DNA of 64,000 bases, taken from assembly GCF_963924675.1 (NCBI RefSeq), contig NC_089226.1, positions 51,911,124-51,975,123 on the forward strand, read 5' to 3'. The position numbers were made by a program, and so were the translations under genes. Below are positions 48,235 through 60,000 of this stretch, in pieces. Below the pieces are notes generated by a model that saw only the letters and a program-made list of their open reading frames with translations, did no database searches and was not told the DNA's origin. Origin of the DNA: Phocoena phocoena (taxonomy: Eukaryota; Chordata; Mammalia; Artiodactyla; Phocoenidae). Positions within the stretch are counted from its first letter, which is position 1. Every line of letters starts with the position of its first letter.

Positions 48235-48440
48235 AAACAGACAGTGTGACCTTAAGTTGCTTACCTTCTTTGTGCCCCAGTTTTCTCATCTGTAAAATGA
48301 GGATAATAATAGTACTATCTTACCTACCTCACATAGCTGTCATGGAAATTAAATCAATTCACGCATATACAGCGCTGGTGATAGTGCCTGCATATAGTTT
48401 AACACGATATGTTATTATTGTCATTATTAATTTTAATCCT
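48235..48440 (+). repeat. MIR, well preserved
   Basis: GTGTGACCTTAAGTTGCTTA, CAGTTTTCTCATCTGTAAAA, TGAGGATAATAATAGTACTA and CCTCACATAGCTGTCATGGA are close to MIR. Confidence 0.85.
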
Positions 48441-48790
48441 ACCATGTCCAAGTAATGTAATGCATTCTAAGGAAACAAGGGTGAATAGATAAGCGCATGC
48501 CCTTAAGGAGCTCACAAGCAAGTAGGAGAGAGAGACAAATAAGCAACAGTGATTTAAAAAAAAAAAAATGCAGCACAATAGGATGACAAATCAGAGGTGT
48601 GTTCAAGGTTTGTGATTTGGATCTGCCTGGGTGGTGACAGGGTGAGAGGGAGATGTGATAGGGAAGATTTCCCCAGGAGGTGCCTCAGGAAACACATTCT
48701 ACACATAGAGGAAACACATTCTACACATAGAAGCTCATGGAGTATTACTAAAGCCTATTTCCCTGGGATACTGTGGAAAAACAAATTGCG
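48441..48790. repeat. Ancient dispersed repeat plus a 22-base direct repeat
   Basis: 48445-48560 (CCTTAAGGAGCTCACAAGCA) fits an old mammalian repeat of uncertain class. Near 48689-48733, AGGAAACACATTCTACACAT occurs twice in tandem. Confidence 0.5.
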
Positions 48791-48796
48791 TAAAAC

Positions 48797-48955
48797 CATG
48801 CTTCTCAATTCTGACTCCAGTTGAAAGTCATCCGTGAATCTGCTTAAAAATACCATCCCAGATCTACTGAATCAGAATCTGCTGGTCTGAGATCTAGGTA
48901 TTGGCGTGCAACCTATAGACATAATTCCGAGTCACAGGCAGGGTTGAGATCCACC
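48797..48955 (+). mobile_element. MER5-type hAT remnant
   Basis: CATGCTTCTCAATTCTGACT, GATCTACTGAATCAGAATCT and CAGGCAGGGTTGAGATCCAC fit MER5A/B. Confidence 0.65.
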
Positions 48956-49349
48956 AAGAAATGTACGTTGAAAGCATAACAGCAAATCTCAGAACAAACA
49001 CTAGATATTGTTATTACTGCTTAATAAATACTTAAATACAATGATCTCAAAACTGCTTAATTTTTCTTTTTTTTTTGCCTGGTATCATGACCCACAAGTG
49101 GTAGAAATGGCAAACAAGACCACTGAGGCCAAGCACAAGAAGTTGGACTTATAATAAAGCTTTTGACAAGTTAGGAAAATGACTAGACCTTGTGCTTAAA
49201 ATAGATGTTATCTCTCTGTTCTTCTGTGTCTTATGGAAGAACCTATATTAGCACAAAGACCTTCATAGACCTAAAACTGGGATCTAGTTTACTCAGAAAG
49301 AACTAGATACATCTCTTTTTGACAACATTCACTTGCTGTAGTCTTGTCT

Positions 49350-49545
49350 CCAGAGTTTCTCATCCAGGAACATAACTTTGAACCTACAAGAAGGACAAGC
49401 TCTTCCCACTAGACTGTGCACTACTTGAGGCTAGTGATAGCAGATCTGCCATTCACGGTTGTTTCTCTCACACCTTGCAGAGTGCTTGTCGTATAGAAGG
49501 TGCTGACAAATATTGATTTAGTAAATGCTAGTTTGTTAAATGTTT
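49350..49545 (+). repeat. L2 3' end
   Basis: CACTAGACTGTGCACTACTT and CTTGCAGAGTGCTTGTCGTA with GGTGCTGACAAATATTGATT fit the L2 3' end. Confidence 0.65.
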
Positions 49546-50409
49546 CTTCCCCATGGGCCTCACTTGAGTGCTACTTGGCTCTCTATTCACTGCCTTTAGG
49601 GAAAGAGATGCTTTTTGATATTCTGAGTTGATAGCTCATTTTTAAAGGACATTTATGAGAACAAGTGACATTTTCCTGGTATGATTATAAACAATTATTT
49701 TTGTAATAAAGTACACAAATAATTCAATTTTGCTGTGTGCTTCTGCACCAGACAGGAAGTAAGGTCCATATTTGCCCACCTGGGCTATTACCTTGAACTT
49801 CTACCACCCACATTAAGTTATTAAGACATCCTGTTTCTCCTTAAAATTCTAGGTGCTGCCCTTTCTTTCTCTTCTTATCTAGATTTCAGCAAAGCGAGCC
49901 ATTTGTTATATATACATTTTTAAGAAAAATTGCCAAGACTATGCAGTACGTGTAACATGCAATTCCTTATTAGTGTGACTGTTTCTCTGCTGAATGCCTC
50001 GTTCGTCACCAAAAATGAATTTTCTCATTAACCTTAAGCATGCTAACTTGTCAAATTATGAACCAAACAAGACTGCACCCAGAAATTGAGCTGCCGTCAT
50101 TGCATTTATAAGGCTTTGCCAGTGAGTCTATAAATAACACATTTTTCACACACTTCAGAGTTCTGAAAAACTAAACGACTTCTGAATGTTCTTAAATACA
50201 AGAATAGAAAAAAAGACTACCCAAAGAAAGTAAAAGAAAATGATTTGTTCTTGTTAAAGGAGATGAAAATTATTTAGAGGAACAATGGATCAGATGATCA
50301 TATTGATATGTAACAAATATTTATTGGGGTCTGATCTGTGTGTATGATTTCTTGGATGTAGAAGGTGTGGCTTACTAAACAAGTCACTAGGATTTTTTCT
50401 TCAGTAGAA
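49546..50409. other. Unique DNA, possible conserved non-coding segment at 49920-50165
   Basis: The segment has no repeat and reads evenly mixed, with homeodomain-type TAAT words and TATAAATAACA near 50130. No gene is seen. Confidence 0.35.
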
Positions 50410-50550
50410 AATTATTATTTAGCAAATATTTATTACACCTATATGCATTATTCAGGATATCAGCAACGGAGTACAGAGATAAATAAGACAGATTACTGTC
50501 TTTATGGAATTCATACTTGATAGAGAAGTCAGATAAGTAAATATTTAGGA
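50410..50550 (+). repeat. Ancient dispersed repeat, class uncertain
   Basis: CAAATATTTATTACACCTAT to AAATAAGACAGATTACTGTC and GAATTCATACTTGATAGAGA have the form of an old mammalian repeat. Confidence 0.5.
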
Positions 50551-50778
50551 AAGGAATTGGAGAGTCAACAGCAGTGGCTTGCATGCCTATACAGAGGCAG
50601 AATGGTAACAGTTAAGGATAAAAAGATAGTTAAATGCCAGAAGAGAAATGACTTGTAAACTAGGATACAGTTTGACATAATTCTGAAGTTCAGGACATGT
50701 CTAAAGAATGAAGATGACTTAGGGGGATAATAATTTGTGTTTGCTTGAATCATAGTTTTTGAGTCCTCTCCAGCATAC

Positions 50779-51456
50779 TTTTTTTTTTTTTTTAACATCT
50801 TTATTGGAGTATAATTGCTTTACAATGGTGTGTTAGTTTCTGCTTTATAACAAAGTGAATCAGGTATACATATACATATGTTCCCATATCTCTTCCCTCT
50901 TGCGTCTCCCTCCCTCCCACCCCCCCATCCCTCCCCTCTAGGTGGTCACAAACCACCTAGCTGATCTCCCTGTGCTATGCGGCTGCTTCCCACTAGCTAT
51001 CTATTTTACGTTTGGTAGTGTATTTATGTCCATGCCACTCTGTCGCTTTGTCACAGCTTCCCCTTCCCCATATCCTCAAGTCCATTCTCTAGTAGGTCTG
51101 TGTCTTTATTCCTGTCTTACCCCTAGGATCTTCATGACATTTTTTTTTCTTAGATTCCATATATATGTGTTAGCATACGGTATTTGTTTTTCTCTTTCTG
51201 ACTTACTTCACTCTGTATGACAGACTCTAGGTCCATCCACCTCACTACAAATAACTCAATTTCGTTTCTTTTTATGGCTGAGTAATATTCCATTGTATAT
51301 ATGTGCCACATCTTCTTTATCCATTCATCTGTTGATGGACACTTAGGTTGCTTCCTTGTCCTGGCTATTGTAAATAGAGCTGCAATGAACATTTTGGTAC
51401 ATGACTCTTTTTGAATTATGGTTTTCTCAGGGTATATGCCCAGTAGTGGGATTTCT
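50779..51456 (-). mobile_element. 5'-truncated L1 3' end
   Basis: Starts with the reversed A tail (T run) and runs through 3' UTR into the C-terminus of ORF2. The TSD TCTCCAGCATAC is exact at 50767-50778 and 51457-51468. The reading frame is largely open: from 51150 to 51470 on the minus strand 106 codons read GIYPEKTIIQKES and onwards to YRMLTHIYGI. This suggests a younger copy than most here. Confidence 0.95.
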
Positions 51457-51468
51457 TCTCCAGCATAC

Positions 51469-52119
51469 ATTTATTTAGAGGAAGCTCTGTGGATGGCATG
51501 AGGGGCCGGCAGGGAACATCGATGGCGATGCTTAGTCTCTTATCAGTTATGGAGAACAACCCATTTTTGGTTCCATCAGCCCCATCCCATATGACAAAGA
51601 CAAACATAGGTGAACGTTAACAGGATCCATCTTCTCTTGAAGGCATTTTAAGAGAAAGTCTTATGACTCAAGCACCCTACAGAGGATTCTCAAGCGTCAT
51701 GCCCAGCAGCTATATAAACTAATTTTTCCAAGAACTTTTTTTTCTTCTCCCTGAAAAACATTTTGTTAACTATCGTCTTCTCCATCAACTTTTTATTTCC
51801 AGTGATGTTTTACTGCCCTGTGATAGTCTAATATCCTTTATATACTCAGCTGATTTACCCATCAATGTGGATCTGCAAAGAAGCACTGAAATAGGAAAGT
51901 GATATAACCAGTCTTGCAGTTTAGAGCAGTTTTTAAATGAGTTCATACCTCCAACATGTATAGAACAATGCTTGGCATACAGTGTCAATTAAGGTGAGCC
52001 ATTGCTATAACACAGCTACTACTACATCACTACTAACCAGTATGTGAAACAAGGTACAGATACACACATTCCACTCCCACCCTTAAGTGCTATAGACAAG
52101 GTCTGTCTCCTCTGCTAAT
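51469..52119. other. Unique DNA, no gene seen
   Basis: Nothing recognised. Confidence 0.35.
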
Positions 52120-52210
52120 GTGACCCCAGCAGAACAGAAAGCACATCTCTTATTGATTGATTTATGCCCAGTACTTAGCATTGCTCAATAAAGTCGTGTG
52201 GAGTAAATCA
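52120..52210 (+). repeat. L2 3' end
   Basis: TTATGCCCAGTACTTAGCAT followed by GCTCAATAAAGTC fits the L2 end. Confidence 0.55.
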
Positions 52211-52769
52211 AGAATGGTCTGTCTTAATCCTCATGAAGTTCTTTTTTGAGTTGGTGTAGTGGACTAATGTCATTTCCACACCCCCTCCCCAGAGAGACGT
52301 TGATACCCATTCAACTCAAATGCTATACTGATTCCTTTCAAGACTGCAGATTCTCATCACAAGTAGGAAATGAAAGAGAAACATCTAATTAGGGGGGAAG
52401 AGAGAAGTATCTTCTAATTAATTAAGAAATGATGCAACTTCTGACCCCTTTAGTGTTTTAATGGAAACATTATATCCGTTATCATTCTGTTGAGGAAAGT
52501 TGTGGGGATGAGATGAAGATTGTGGGAGCATAAGGAGGGAAAGAAGCTTAAACAAGTGGAGTCTGCAAGTGTAGACAGTACATCTGCAAAGCCTGGCAGG
52601 GAAAGGAAAGGGTGGGCATAGAATGACAGCTTCATTTCCTTGCTAGCAAGCAAATACGACCCTTTGAAAATTTTATGTTCTCTTACATTTGGAATTGGTA
52701 ATAATAATAAACGATAAATGACTTTCCAGGGCGTTCTTTGGTTAAAAAGTAATTGATACATACAGCATC

Positions 52770-53065
52770 ACAGCTAATGATTTCACAGCTCAGTTTCTCC
52801 TATATAAAATGGGAATATAAATAGTCTCTCTCACATGAGGTGTTGAGACTTAAACCAAGTATTAAGGGTTCACGTATGTGAATGTTTGTCATTGATATAT
52901 CTTTATTAATCACTTCACCCCAGTCCTGTGAGGGGAACACACATTATTCTCATCTTACATGGGAGAAAACATCAGCTGGGAGAAATGAATTGGCCTGCCC
53001 TGCCCACTCGGTCTCTTAACTAGAAAATGGAAGAGTTAGGCCTCTAATTCAAGGCTTTCATGAAA
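52770..53065. repeat. Two MIR fragments, plus then minus
   Basis: 52787-52830 (CTCAGTTTCTCCTATATAAA) is plus-strand; 52895-53065 (TCTCATCTTACATGGGAGAA) is minus-strand. Confidence 0.55.
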
Positions 53066-55219
53066 AACATTCCTTCTTTTGACATAAATTTTGGTAACTT
53101 TTTTTCAACCATAGATTTTTTTTTTCATTTGCCAGTCTTGATAATGTACTCTTTTTCTTGTCTTGCAATGCATATTTTTAGAGCTTGTCAAGCTTTAGGC
53201 TTTAATTAAAAATGAACATATTTGGTGGTCAAGCAGAAATCATCTCACCTTATAAGTTAGTGGTAATTATTTCTGTTGGAGCATCTTCAGGTTCCAAAAA
53301 CTAAAAGGCCACAGAGTTTGAAAATGGGATGCAGAGAAACATGCACCTGCATCCATAGAGAAGTGGAAGAGCCAGGGTGAGGGGAAGATGAACAATACTG
53401 GAGGAGAAGGGACACCCCAAAATCTGGGTTTCTAGACAGCCAAATATCTGGGAAGGAGCTGAATCAAAGACACATTTCAAAAGTTACATATGAAAGGAGA
53501 GATCCAGGCCTCTCAGCATTGACAGTGAAAGGACAAAGCATAGAAATAAGCAAAGGAACTAACCGGTGCAAAAGGAATGCCTTATACATTCTATTATTAT
53601 GCCAGTGATGTATTTTTACCCTATTAGCTAGATACTTCTCATGTTATCTTTTACTCTGTACTAATAAGGTATTATCCTCCTCAGATTAGCATAGCTACTA
53701 TGAGCACAGTGTCCCGCGATCCTTTATTTTTCTGGTCACTCCATTTGTCCAGACAAGTACTGAGTCGGCTGTTCATGAAAACTGGCGTTTGCCTTTATCT
53801 ATAAGAGGTACTGAAAAGTATGGGTAGTTGGAGATGAACAACTTTTCTCAAATGGCATCTATTTTATGTTGTTCTGAGGGGCAGCAATGCACATCAGAGA
53901 TTTGGAGATGTGCTTGTAGCCCTAACCCTGGACAACTCTAACTTGGACACTCACAAGGTCACCCCCATGAGCACAGGAGGCAGAGAGCTCAGATAATGCC
54001 CCCAAACCTTTCCAGATCACCTCTGTAAATCCAAGCCATGATTATCACAGTGTCCTGAAGAAAAACGTTCCCGTAGGCCCCAGAACAGGAAAGTCTTTTC
54101 TCCTTTGACAAAGATGAGCTGACCCGGCCTCAGGTGTGATTTTTCCAGGCTGCTAATTACAGTCTGGGCTCCCCAGTGCTTGACCAGCTGATCCTAGGGG
54201 CTGATAAGAGGGCCTGTGGTTCTGACTATTGTTTACTAGATGCTCCATGCTTGAACAAGGGTTAAAGTGGGCCTGCAGTGGTGCCACTTTTCATCTTCTC
54301 CAGATTCCCCACCTCCTACTCAAATCCCCTGGCTGGGTACACACAGCAGGAAGACAGGCCCTTAGGGTTTGCCCAGAGCAGCTTCATTGAAAAATGCCTC
54401 AGGTTCCCCTTACTGCAGAAAGGAAGGGGAGGAAAGCTCCCATCTGCTCTGGCTTCCAGGAGCATGGCACCAAAAACATCCAGGTTCATGATAATACTTC
54501 TCCATTGGATACCTGCCACAGATGGGTATAATTTTCAAGAAGAAAGTTTAAACTGCTCTGGAAACTTCAGACGGTTAATGAGTCTAGGGAAAGGCTGCTG
54601 TCGAGTGGAGTGGAATCATGAAGCCACTGTCTCATTTGTTTGAAATCATCTTTATTATTATTAATATTTTCTCTAAGGTCTAGGATTAGTACAAAGCTCC
54701 ATCAATTTTCTCTTCCAAAAAATGCCCACTGAGGTTCCAAAGAGATGTACTAATTCCTTGCACACAATAAGCAATAGCTCTCAGAGATCTTCAAATATTT
54801 ATATCAGTGGTGATGTCACTTGAGCAAAGTGATGTTTGTTTTAATAAATTTGATTAAGCAGATGAGTTGGTCATTCCCTGCTTGAAATCAAGCATGACTC
54901 ATTATTTGGCAAATTTTTATTAATTTATTATTCATCGCTACTTACTGAACACAAAAATATAATTTTTCTTTATATGCCATATTATAATATTGTCTATATT
55001 CTCAGGAATATTTCTGACATGCTATTTGTTGTGATACATCCTTCTAAACACTTTTTCCTTTGCTTTTTCTACATTCTAATCCTGATTGTGCCAATTATTA
55101 ACTTGGCAACCCTAGACAGGTGAATTCACTTATTAAAATTTAAGTTCTCTCAAATTTTAAAATGGAGTATTATTTGAATAGAATGAGAAAAATATACAAT
55201 TTTCTTTTAATTCAGCTGT
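53066..55219. other. Unique DNA, no gene seen
   Basis: 53850-54640 is less AT-rich. A 121-codon frame at 54278-54643 shows no domain; it is close to what chance would give. No repeat recognised. Confidence 0.35.
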
Positions 55220-55430
55220 ATTCAATACACACTTATTGCACACCTATTTGCCAAAAACTCTGTTATTTTATTTCATTCTTATTAATCACCATATGAAATA
55301 GGTATTATCCAGTCATACAGAGGAGGAAACTAGAACTCAGAGAGTTAATACTTAAACAATTTTCACAGCCAGTGAATGACAATCAGAATTTGAACCCAAG
55401 TCCATGAGATTCCAGAGCCCGAGCTGCCTC
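55220..55430 (-). repeat. MIR fragment
   Basis: GAGGAGGAAACTAGAACTCA and GAATTTGAACCCAAGTCCAT fit reverse-strand MIR. Confidence 0.7.
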
Positions 55431-56509
55431 CCCAAGAATGAGTCATTGTTTTTATAGATTATTTTATTACTCATTTCAACTGTGGTCTTTCTTTTAGTGA
55501 AATACATCTCCTGTTTTACAAAGTCATTTGCTATGGAATTAACGTCATATACTAAATGTCAAATAAGAATGTGAACAGGTAGAGGGACAGATAGATGGTG
55601 TTCAAAATCTAGAAGAGAAAATGGAAAAGACAGAAGTAAAATATAAGATGGGCAGTTTATCTGCCAGGGAAATTCATACCTAGAATATAAGCTCAGGTTG
55701 GGAACACTTGCACAATACTGAAAAATATATACTCCTATCTCAAATTTTCACTTCCTTTTTCTTTCCTTTAATAATTTGCGCTCACTCCTCAAAACGTCCT
55801 TTCATTCTTGTACAGTTCTGCCTTTGCTTCAGTAAAATGTATTTTTCTCAGGAGTTCTGTGTTTTCAGCTTTCAAGCAATTAAACTCCATCAGCATCAGT
55901 CATTGCCATCCTCAGAACATGGTTCTGTGGTAGGACCACCGGTAAAGAAGGTTTAGGTAAATTCCACGAGAAATGAGGTTCTATCGATCATAATAATGAT
56001 TAACCTAATAATAGCACTATGTTCCAAGTATTCCAGTAGTTTCCAGGAATATGAAGACAGATTTAGAACCAGATTCCTTCCTCCAAGGCACAGCATTTAA
56101 AGATGTAATATCAGTGAAAAATGGTAGTAATAGAATTCCAGTGTAGAAACAACAAGTACAGAAGCAACTACCCTGGGGATATCACTACAGATTTACGGAT
56201 GTTACAGTGACAGAAAAATTCTAGAATGGAGACCAGGAGTTTACCTCGTAGAAAAGCAGAAGCTGGGCAATGTAAACCAAGGAAACTGTGAGCAAACACA
56301 GTTTGGTATAAACAAATCCTAACATGTTTCCACCTGACACAGGAGCTAAAAGTGGGAAAATACCAAATTAGTTCTGCTATGAGGTTTTATCTTATCCTTA
56401 AATATCAAACAAAACAACAATAACAGCAAAATTTGATGTTGGTTTAGATGAAATATATGATTTATTGATATATATTAAAATATCAGTAGATTCATCCATT
56501 TATTCATTC
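55431..56509. other. Unique DNA, no gene seen
   Basis: Nothing recognised. Confidence 0.35.
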
Positions 56510-56670
56510 AAGATTACCTGTTGTTTGACTATTCTACCAAACACTTAACTAGGTGTTTAATGGTGAATAAAGTAGACACAGTCCCTGCACTTAGAAAGTT
56601 TATTGTCTAATGGAGAAACAAGCATTAAGTAACAAAAACAAAATCAAATAAATCATGTATGGTCTCTAAT
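56510..56670 (+). repeat. Ancient dispersed repeat, class uncertain
   Basis: CACTTAACTAGGTGTTTAAT, GTCCCTGCACTTAGAAAGTT and AATGGAGAAACAAGCATTAA share the theme of the piece at 50410. Confidence 0.5.
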
Positions 56671-57189
56671 GCAATAAGTAGTTTGAAAATATCTAATACA
56701 GTGTGTGAAAGAGAGATGTTTCAGCCTATTTGGTGAGATTGGTGAATAAGGCCATGAAAAATAAAATCAACCAAGGAATGAATACATACAGAAATCAGCA
56801 TAGAAGATAAAGGTAGAAACATAAGTATTTAATTTCAAAAATAGACAGACATCTGCTTTGGCAGCAAGCTATAAGAAAATCTTTGAAACATTATATTTGG
56901 CCCAAAGTATAAACAGGACTACCCAAGTTGATTTTGCTGTTTGTTTTAAATTAACTCAGTGGCTTCGCTAAAATAACAAAGACCTAAATTATGAGTCTGA
57001 TATTCCTACTCATTTTCCTGTTTTACAGATATATTCAATACATGCAATTTCTCATGTATTTAACAAACTAAAATATTCACAAAGAAGTACAGCCAAGACC
57101 TACAAATCATATCCTGTGTAGCAATGGGTAACAAAAGAAAAACGGTTCCAAGCCTGGAGGTGGCATGGAATAGTTGTATGTAGTAGAAC
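56671..57189. other. Unique DNA, no gene seen
   Basis: Nothing recognised. Confidence 0.35.
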
Positions 57190-57410
57190 AGCCAGACATA
57201 TATTATGCTCAATTCAGCCCTTCCCAGTTACTGGCTATAACCCACTGAGCAATTTATTTAATCGCTCTAAGCCTTCATTTTCTAATCTTTATTAGAGATA
57301 AAAATATAACCTATTTTGTATGATTATTGAGACGATTAAATAACACATGTAATATGTTCAAAATAATACCCTTAATATAGTAGATGTTCAACAAGTGTTC
57401 GCTGGTATAT
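57190..57410 (+). repeat. MIR fragment
   Basis: TTTAATCGCTCTAAGCCTTC, ATTGAGACGATTAAATAACA and AGTAGATGTTCAACAAGTG follow MIR order. Confidence 0.65.
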
Positions 57411-57549
57411 CTGATATCTACTAGTTATGGCGACTCAATGTTTTCCTAAGGTTCTAGTTATAACACTCCTCCTGCCTCTTTCTTTGTGAATTCTCATGTA
57501 ATTCTGTAATTCTGATGGAGCTCCCAACCAAAGTACACATCCTCTAGAC

Positions 57550-57850
57550 CATAGAGGTAGGCATGTAACCCAAGCCTGGATAATCATAATGTTTCATCAC
57601 CCCAACCAGTGATTGGTCTGGGGTGGTCGTATGAACCTAGCTGGCCATTTAGAATCCTTCCCTGGTGTTTTTACATGCTGAGCTGCAGGGAGCTTTTTTT
57701 CCTTTCAGGTTATAGTGACGTGGCTTCAGAGCTATAGGAGCCATGTGTATCTAACATGGTAGAGCCTAAGTAAATGAAGCCAACTCCCTAACAGAAGTGG
57801 GAGAGGGAGAGAGAGAGTCCTGGTGAGAAAAAGCGAGTCCAATCTCTTAA
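57550..57850 (+). mobile_element. Possible LTR-like ancient repeat
   Basis: GGCATGTAACCCAAGCCTGG, CCAACCAGTGATTGGTCTGG and CCATGTGTATCTAACATGGT resemble the CCAAT-rich repeat at 1003-1182. Family uncertain. Confidence 0.35.
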
Positions 57851-58219
57851 AGCTCCATAGCTGCTCTGGCTTCCGCAGCCCTTCGCTCACTTTTGGGAAA
57901 CATCTCCAGTGTCCTGCCAGTAAATCGCTCGCGCTGCTTAAGTGTGTTTGGATTCGGTTTCTCCTACTTGCAATTACAACTGTTCTGACTATTACTGTTG
58001 TTATTATGGCCATTAACAAATGGTCACTAAGCATTTAGTTCTCACTGAATATTTTTGAATGATTTGAATGAATGAATTTTTCACATTGATGAGTGTGAAC
58101 ATGTTTTCTGAATTACTATATGATTTTGAAGGCTGCTATAAAGTAGATATATTCAGAATTGAAGAAAGTACAGGATCAGAGTCTCTTGGAAGAGATGGCA
58201 TAGAGGAAATAGTCAAGTC

Positions 58220-58400
58220 TTTCAAGTAAGGTAGACCGAAATTCAAATCCCGACTTTATCATTTATTAGTTGGGTGGCTTTATTTGGGAAAAGCCCTTAC
58301 TTTTTCTGAGGTAAATTTTCCCTGTAAAATAAAGAAAATAAGTACCCTCATATGATGTTATTGTAAGTATTAGCATAAACATTTAGTATCCTTGTACCTT
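58220..58400 (+). repeat. MIR fragment
   Basis: GAAATTCAAATCCCGACTTT, AGTTGGGTGGCTTTATTTGG and TTCCCTGTAAAATAAAGAAA fit MIR. Confidence 0.6.
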
Positions 58401-59769
58401 CTTTAACCCTTAGAGTCTAGGTTCTTTGACTGTATGACCATTTTTACATAAGACACAAAATACTAATATTACAAAGCTGCATTATGTAGAAAAATGAAGT
58501 TAATATAAAGACCATGTATTCGATTCTAATTATACTTTTATTTCAAAATTTTCTAGAGAAAATTTAATTTTATGTGTCATATTTTAAAGTTTCTTTTAAA
58601 TAATGATTTTCCATGAATAGAATGCTATTTAAATATATTTAAATATATAAACATTCTTTTGGAAAAATTTCAATAAATACCTTTGCAAGCTTTAATTATT
58701 GATTGACCACATTGACTTTTCTGTTAATGACTCACTATCCAATGAGTCATTTCTATATCCAAATTTTAAAATGTGTTCCACTGATAAAAATTTTCTTTGT
58801 ATATTTTATAATCTCATAATGAAATTGTTTGTCCAGCTAGTAGTCAGGATCATGAGGCTTGGATCACAGAATCACTTCAGCCCATGCCTCCTTTTGAATG
58901 CTATCTTTCCTGATAATCTAGGGTATGATTTCCAATAGACAGCCTCATACTTCTAAGACATATTAGAAACTGTCTTTAACCATCATTTTCCATTACCAAG
59001 GGAGTTTGGGATAACAGAATGTGTAGTCACTTTCAATTTGTGTCAGATTTTCTGATGCTGTTGTACCACCAACATTTTATCAGCTTGTCACTAGAACAAA
59101 TGAAGTTGCAAATTCCATCGACTTTTTTTCCATGAAATTTTTGAAACTGTTTATTTTTAACATGACTTCTTTCCCTTTTATTTCTATAGTGTTAGCAGGC
59201 TTGATTTTCAGCTTTCAGGGTCTCGGTCTCTTAGTGGGTATGGCATTTGGGCACAACAATTTCCCTCCCGGGGCCTTGAAGGTTTTGAGAGAAACGATTC
59301 AGGCATAGAGGGTATATTGAAGATGAATGCAGATTGAAGCAATAAGCATGGAGCAATTTGAGGAACTACCTGGAGGCAGGAGTGGAGAATTTCTGATACA
59401 TCAGGAAAGCCATTATGCTCCTGTTATGTTCAATAGCCTGGTTGGCCCAAAGGTTATGGGTGATGTATGTTTTCATTATCTCCTATGGGCTTGATGCCTC
59501 CGAAGACCCCAGATGGCTTATTCTGGCTGCAGTTCCCTTCATTTGCACTATAGCAAGGTCTGTCAAATCAAGCCAATATGTTTGCAAGGGTCAGTTTGCT
59601 TTGAGGAATATTGTTCCATGATCTCTGTAATATACTTCTGCCTGAAAATCTACAAGGCGTTACCACCTGGGGAGTAAATGAAAGCTCTTCAAAAACACAT
59701 TTTGATTTCCTTATAATCAACTGTCACTGTGGAAGTAGTAACAACAACAAAACAGCATCAGCAACATTA
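58401..59769. other. Unique DNA, no gene seen
   Basis: 58600-58700 is very AT-rich. Frames are short. No repeat recognised. Confidence 0.35.
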
Positions 59770-60000
59770 GTTATCATTTACTGAACACGCATTATGTACC
59801 AGCCATGCCTTACATATACTATTTTATGATATCGTTTTTACCATATCCTGGAAAGCCAAGTATCATGGTTTCTATTTTATACAGTATATGAAAAAACCAA
59901 GATCACACTAAGAGATTAAGTAATCTGTCCAAAACCAGATTCCTAGGTGTGTTAGAGGCAGCATTCAAACTCTGGTCTGCCTGACTCCAGGAAATCCCAA
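59770..60000 (-). repeat. MIR fragment
   Basis: TTACTGAACACGCATTATGT, GTAATCTGTCCAAAACCAGA and ATTCAAACTCTGGTCTGCCT fit reverse-strand MIR. Confidence 0.65.

Noticed and set aside
54278..54643. 121-codon open frame
   Set aside because: No domain or family likeness, moderate GC, and a length near chance expectation.
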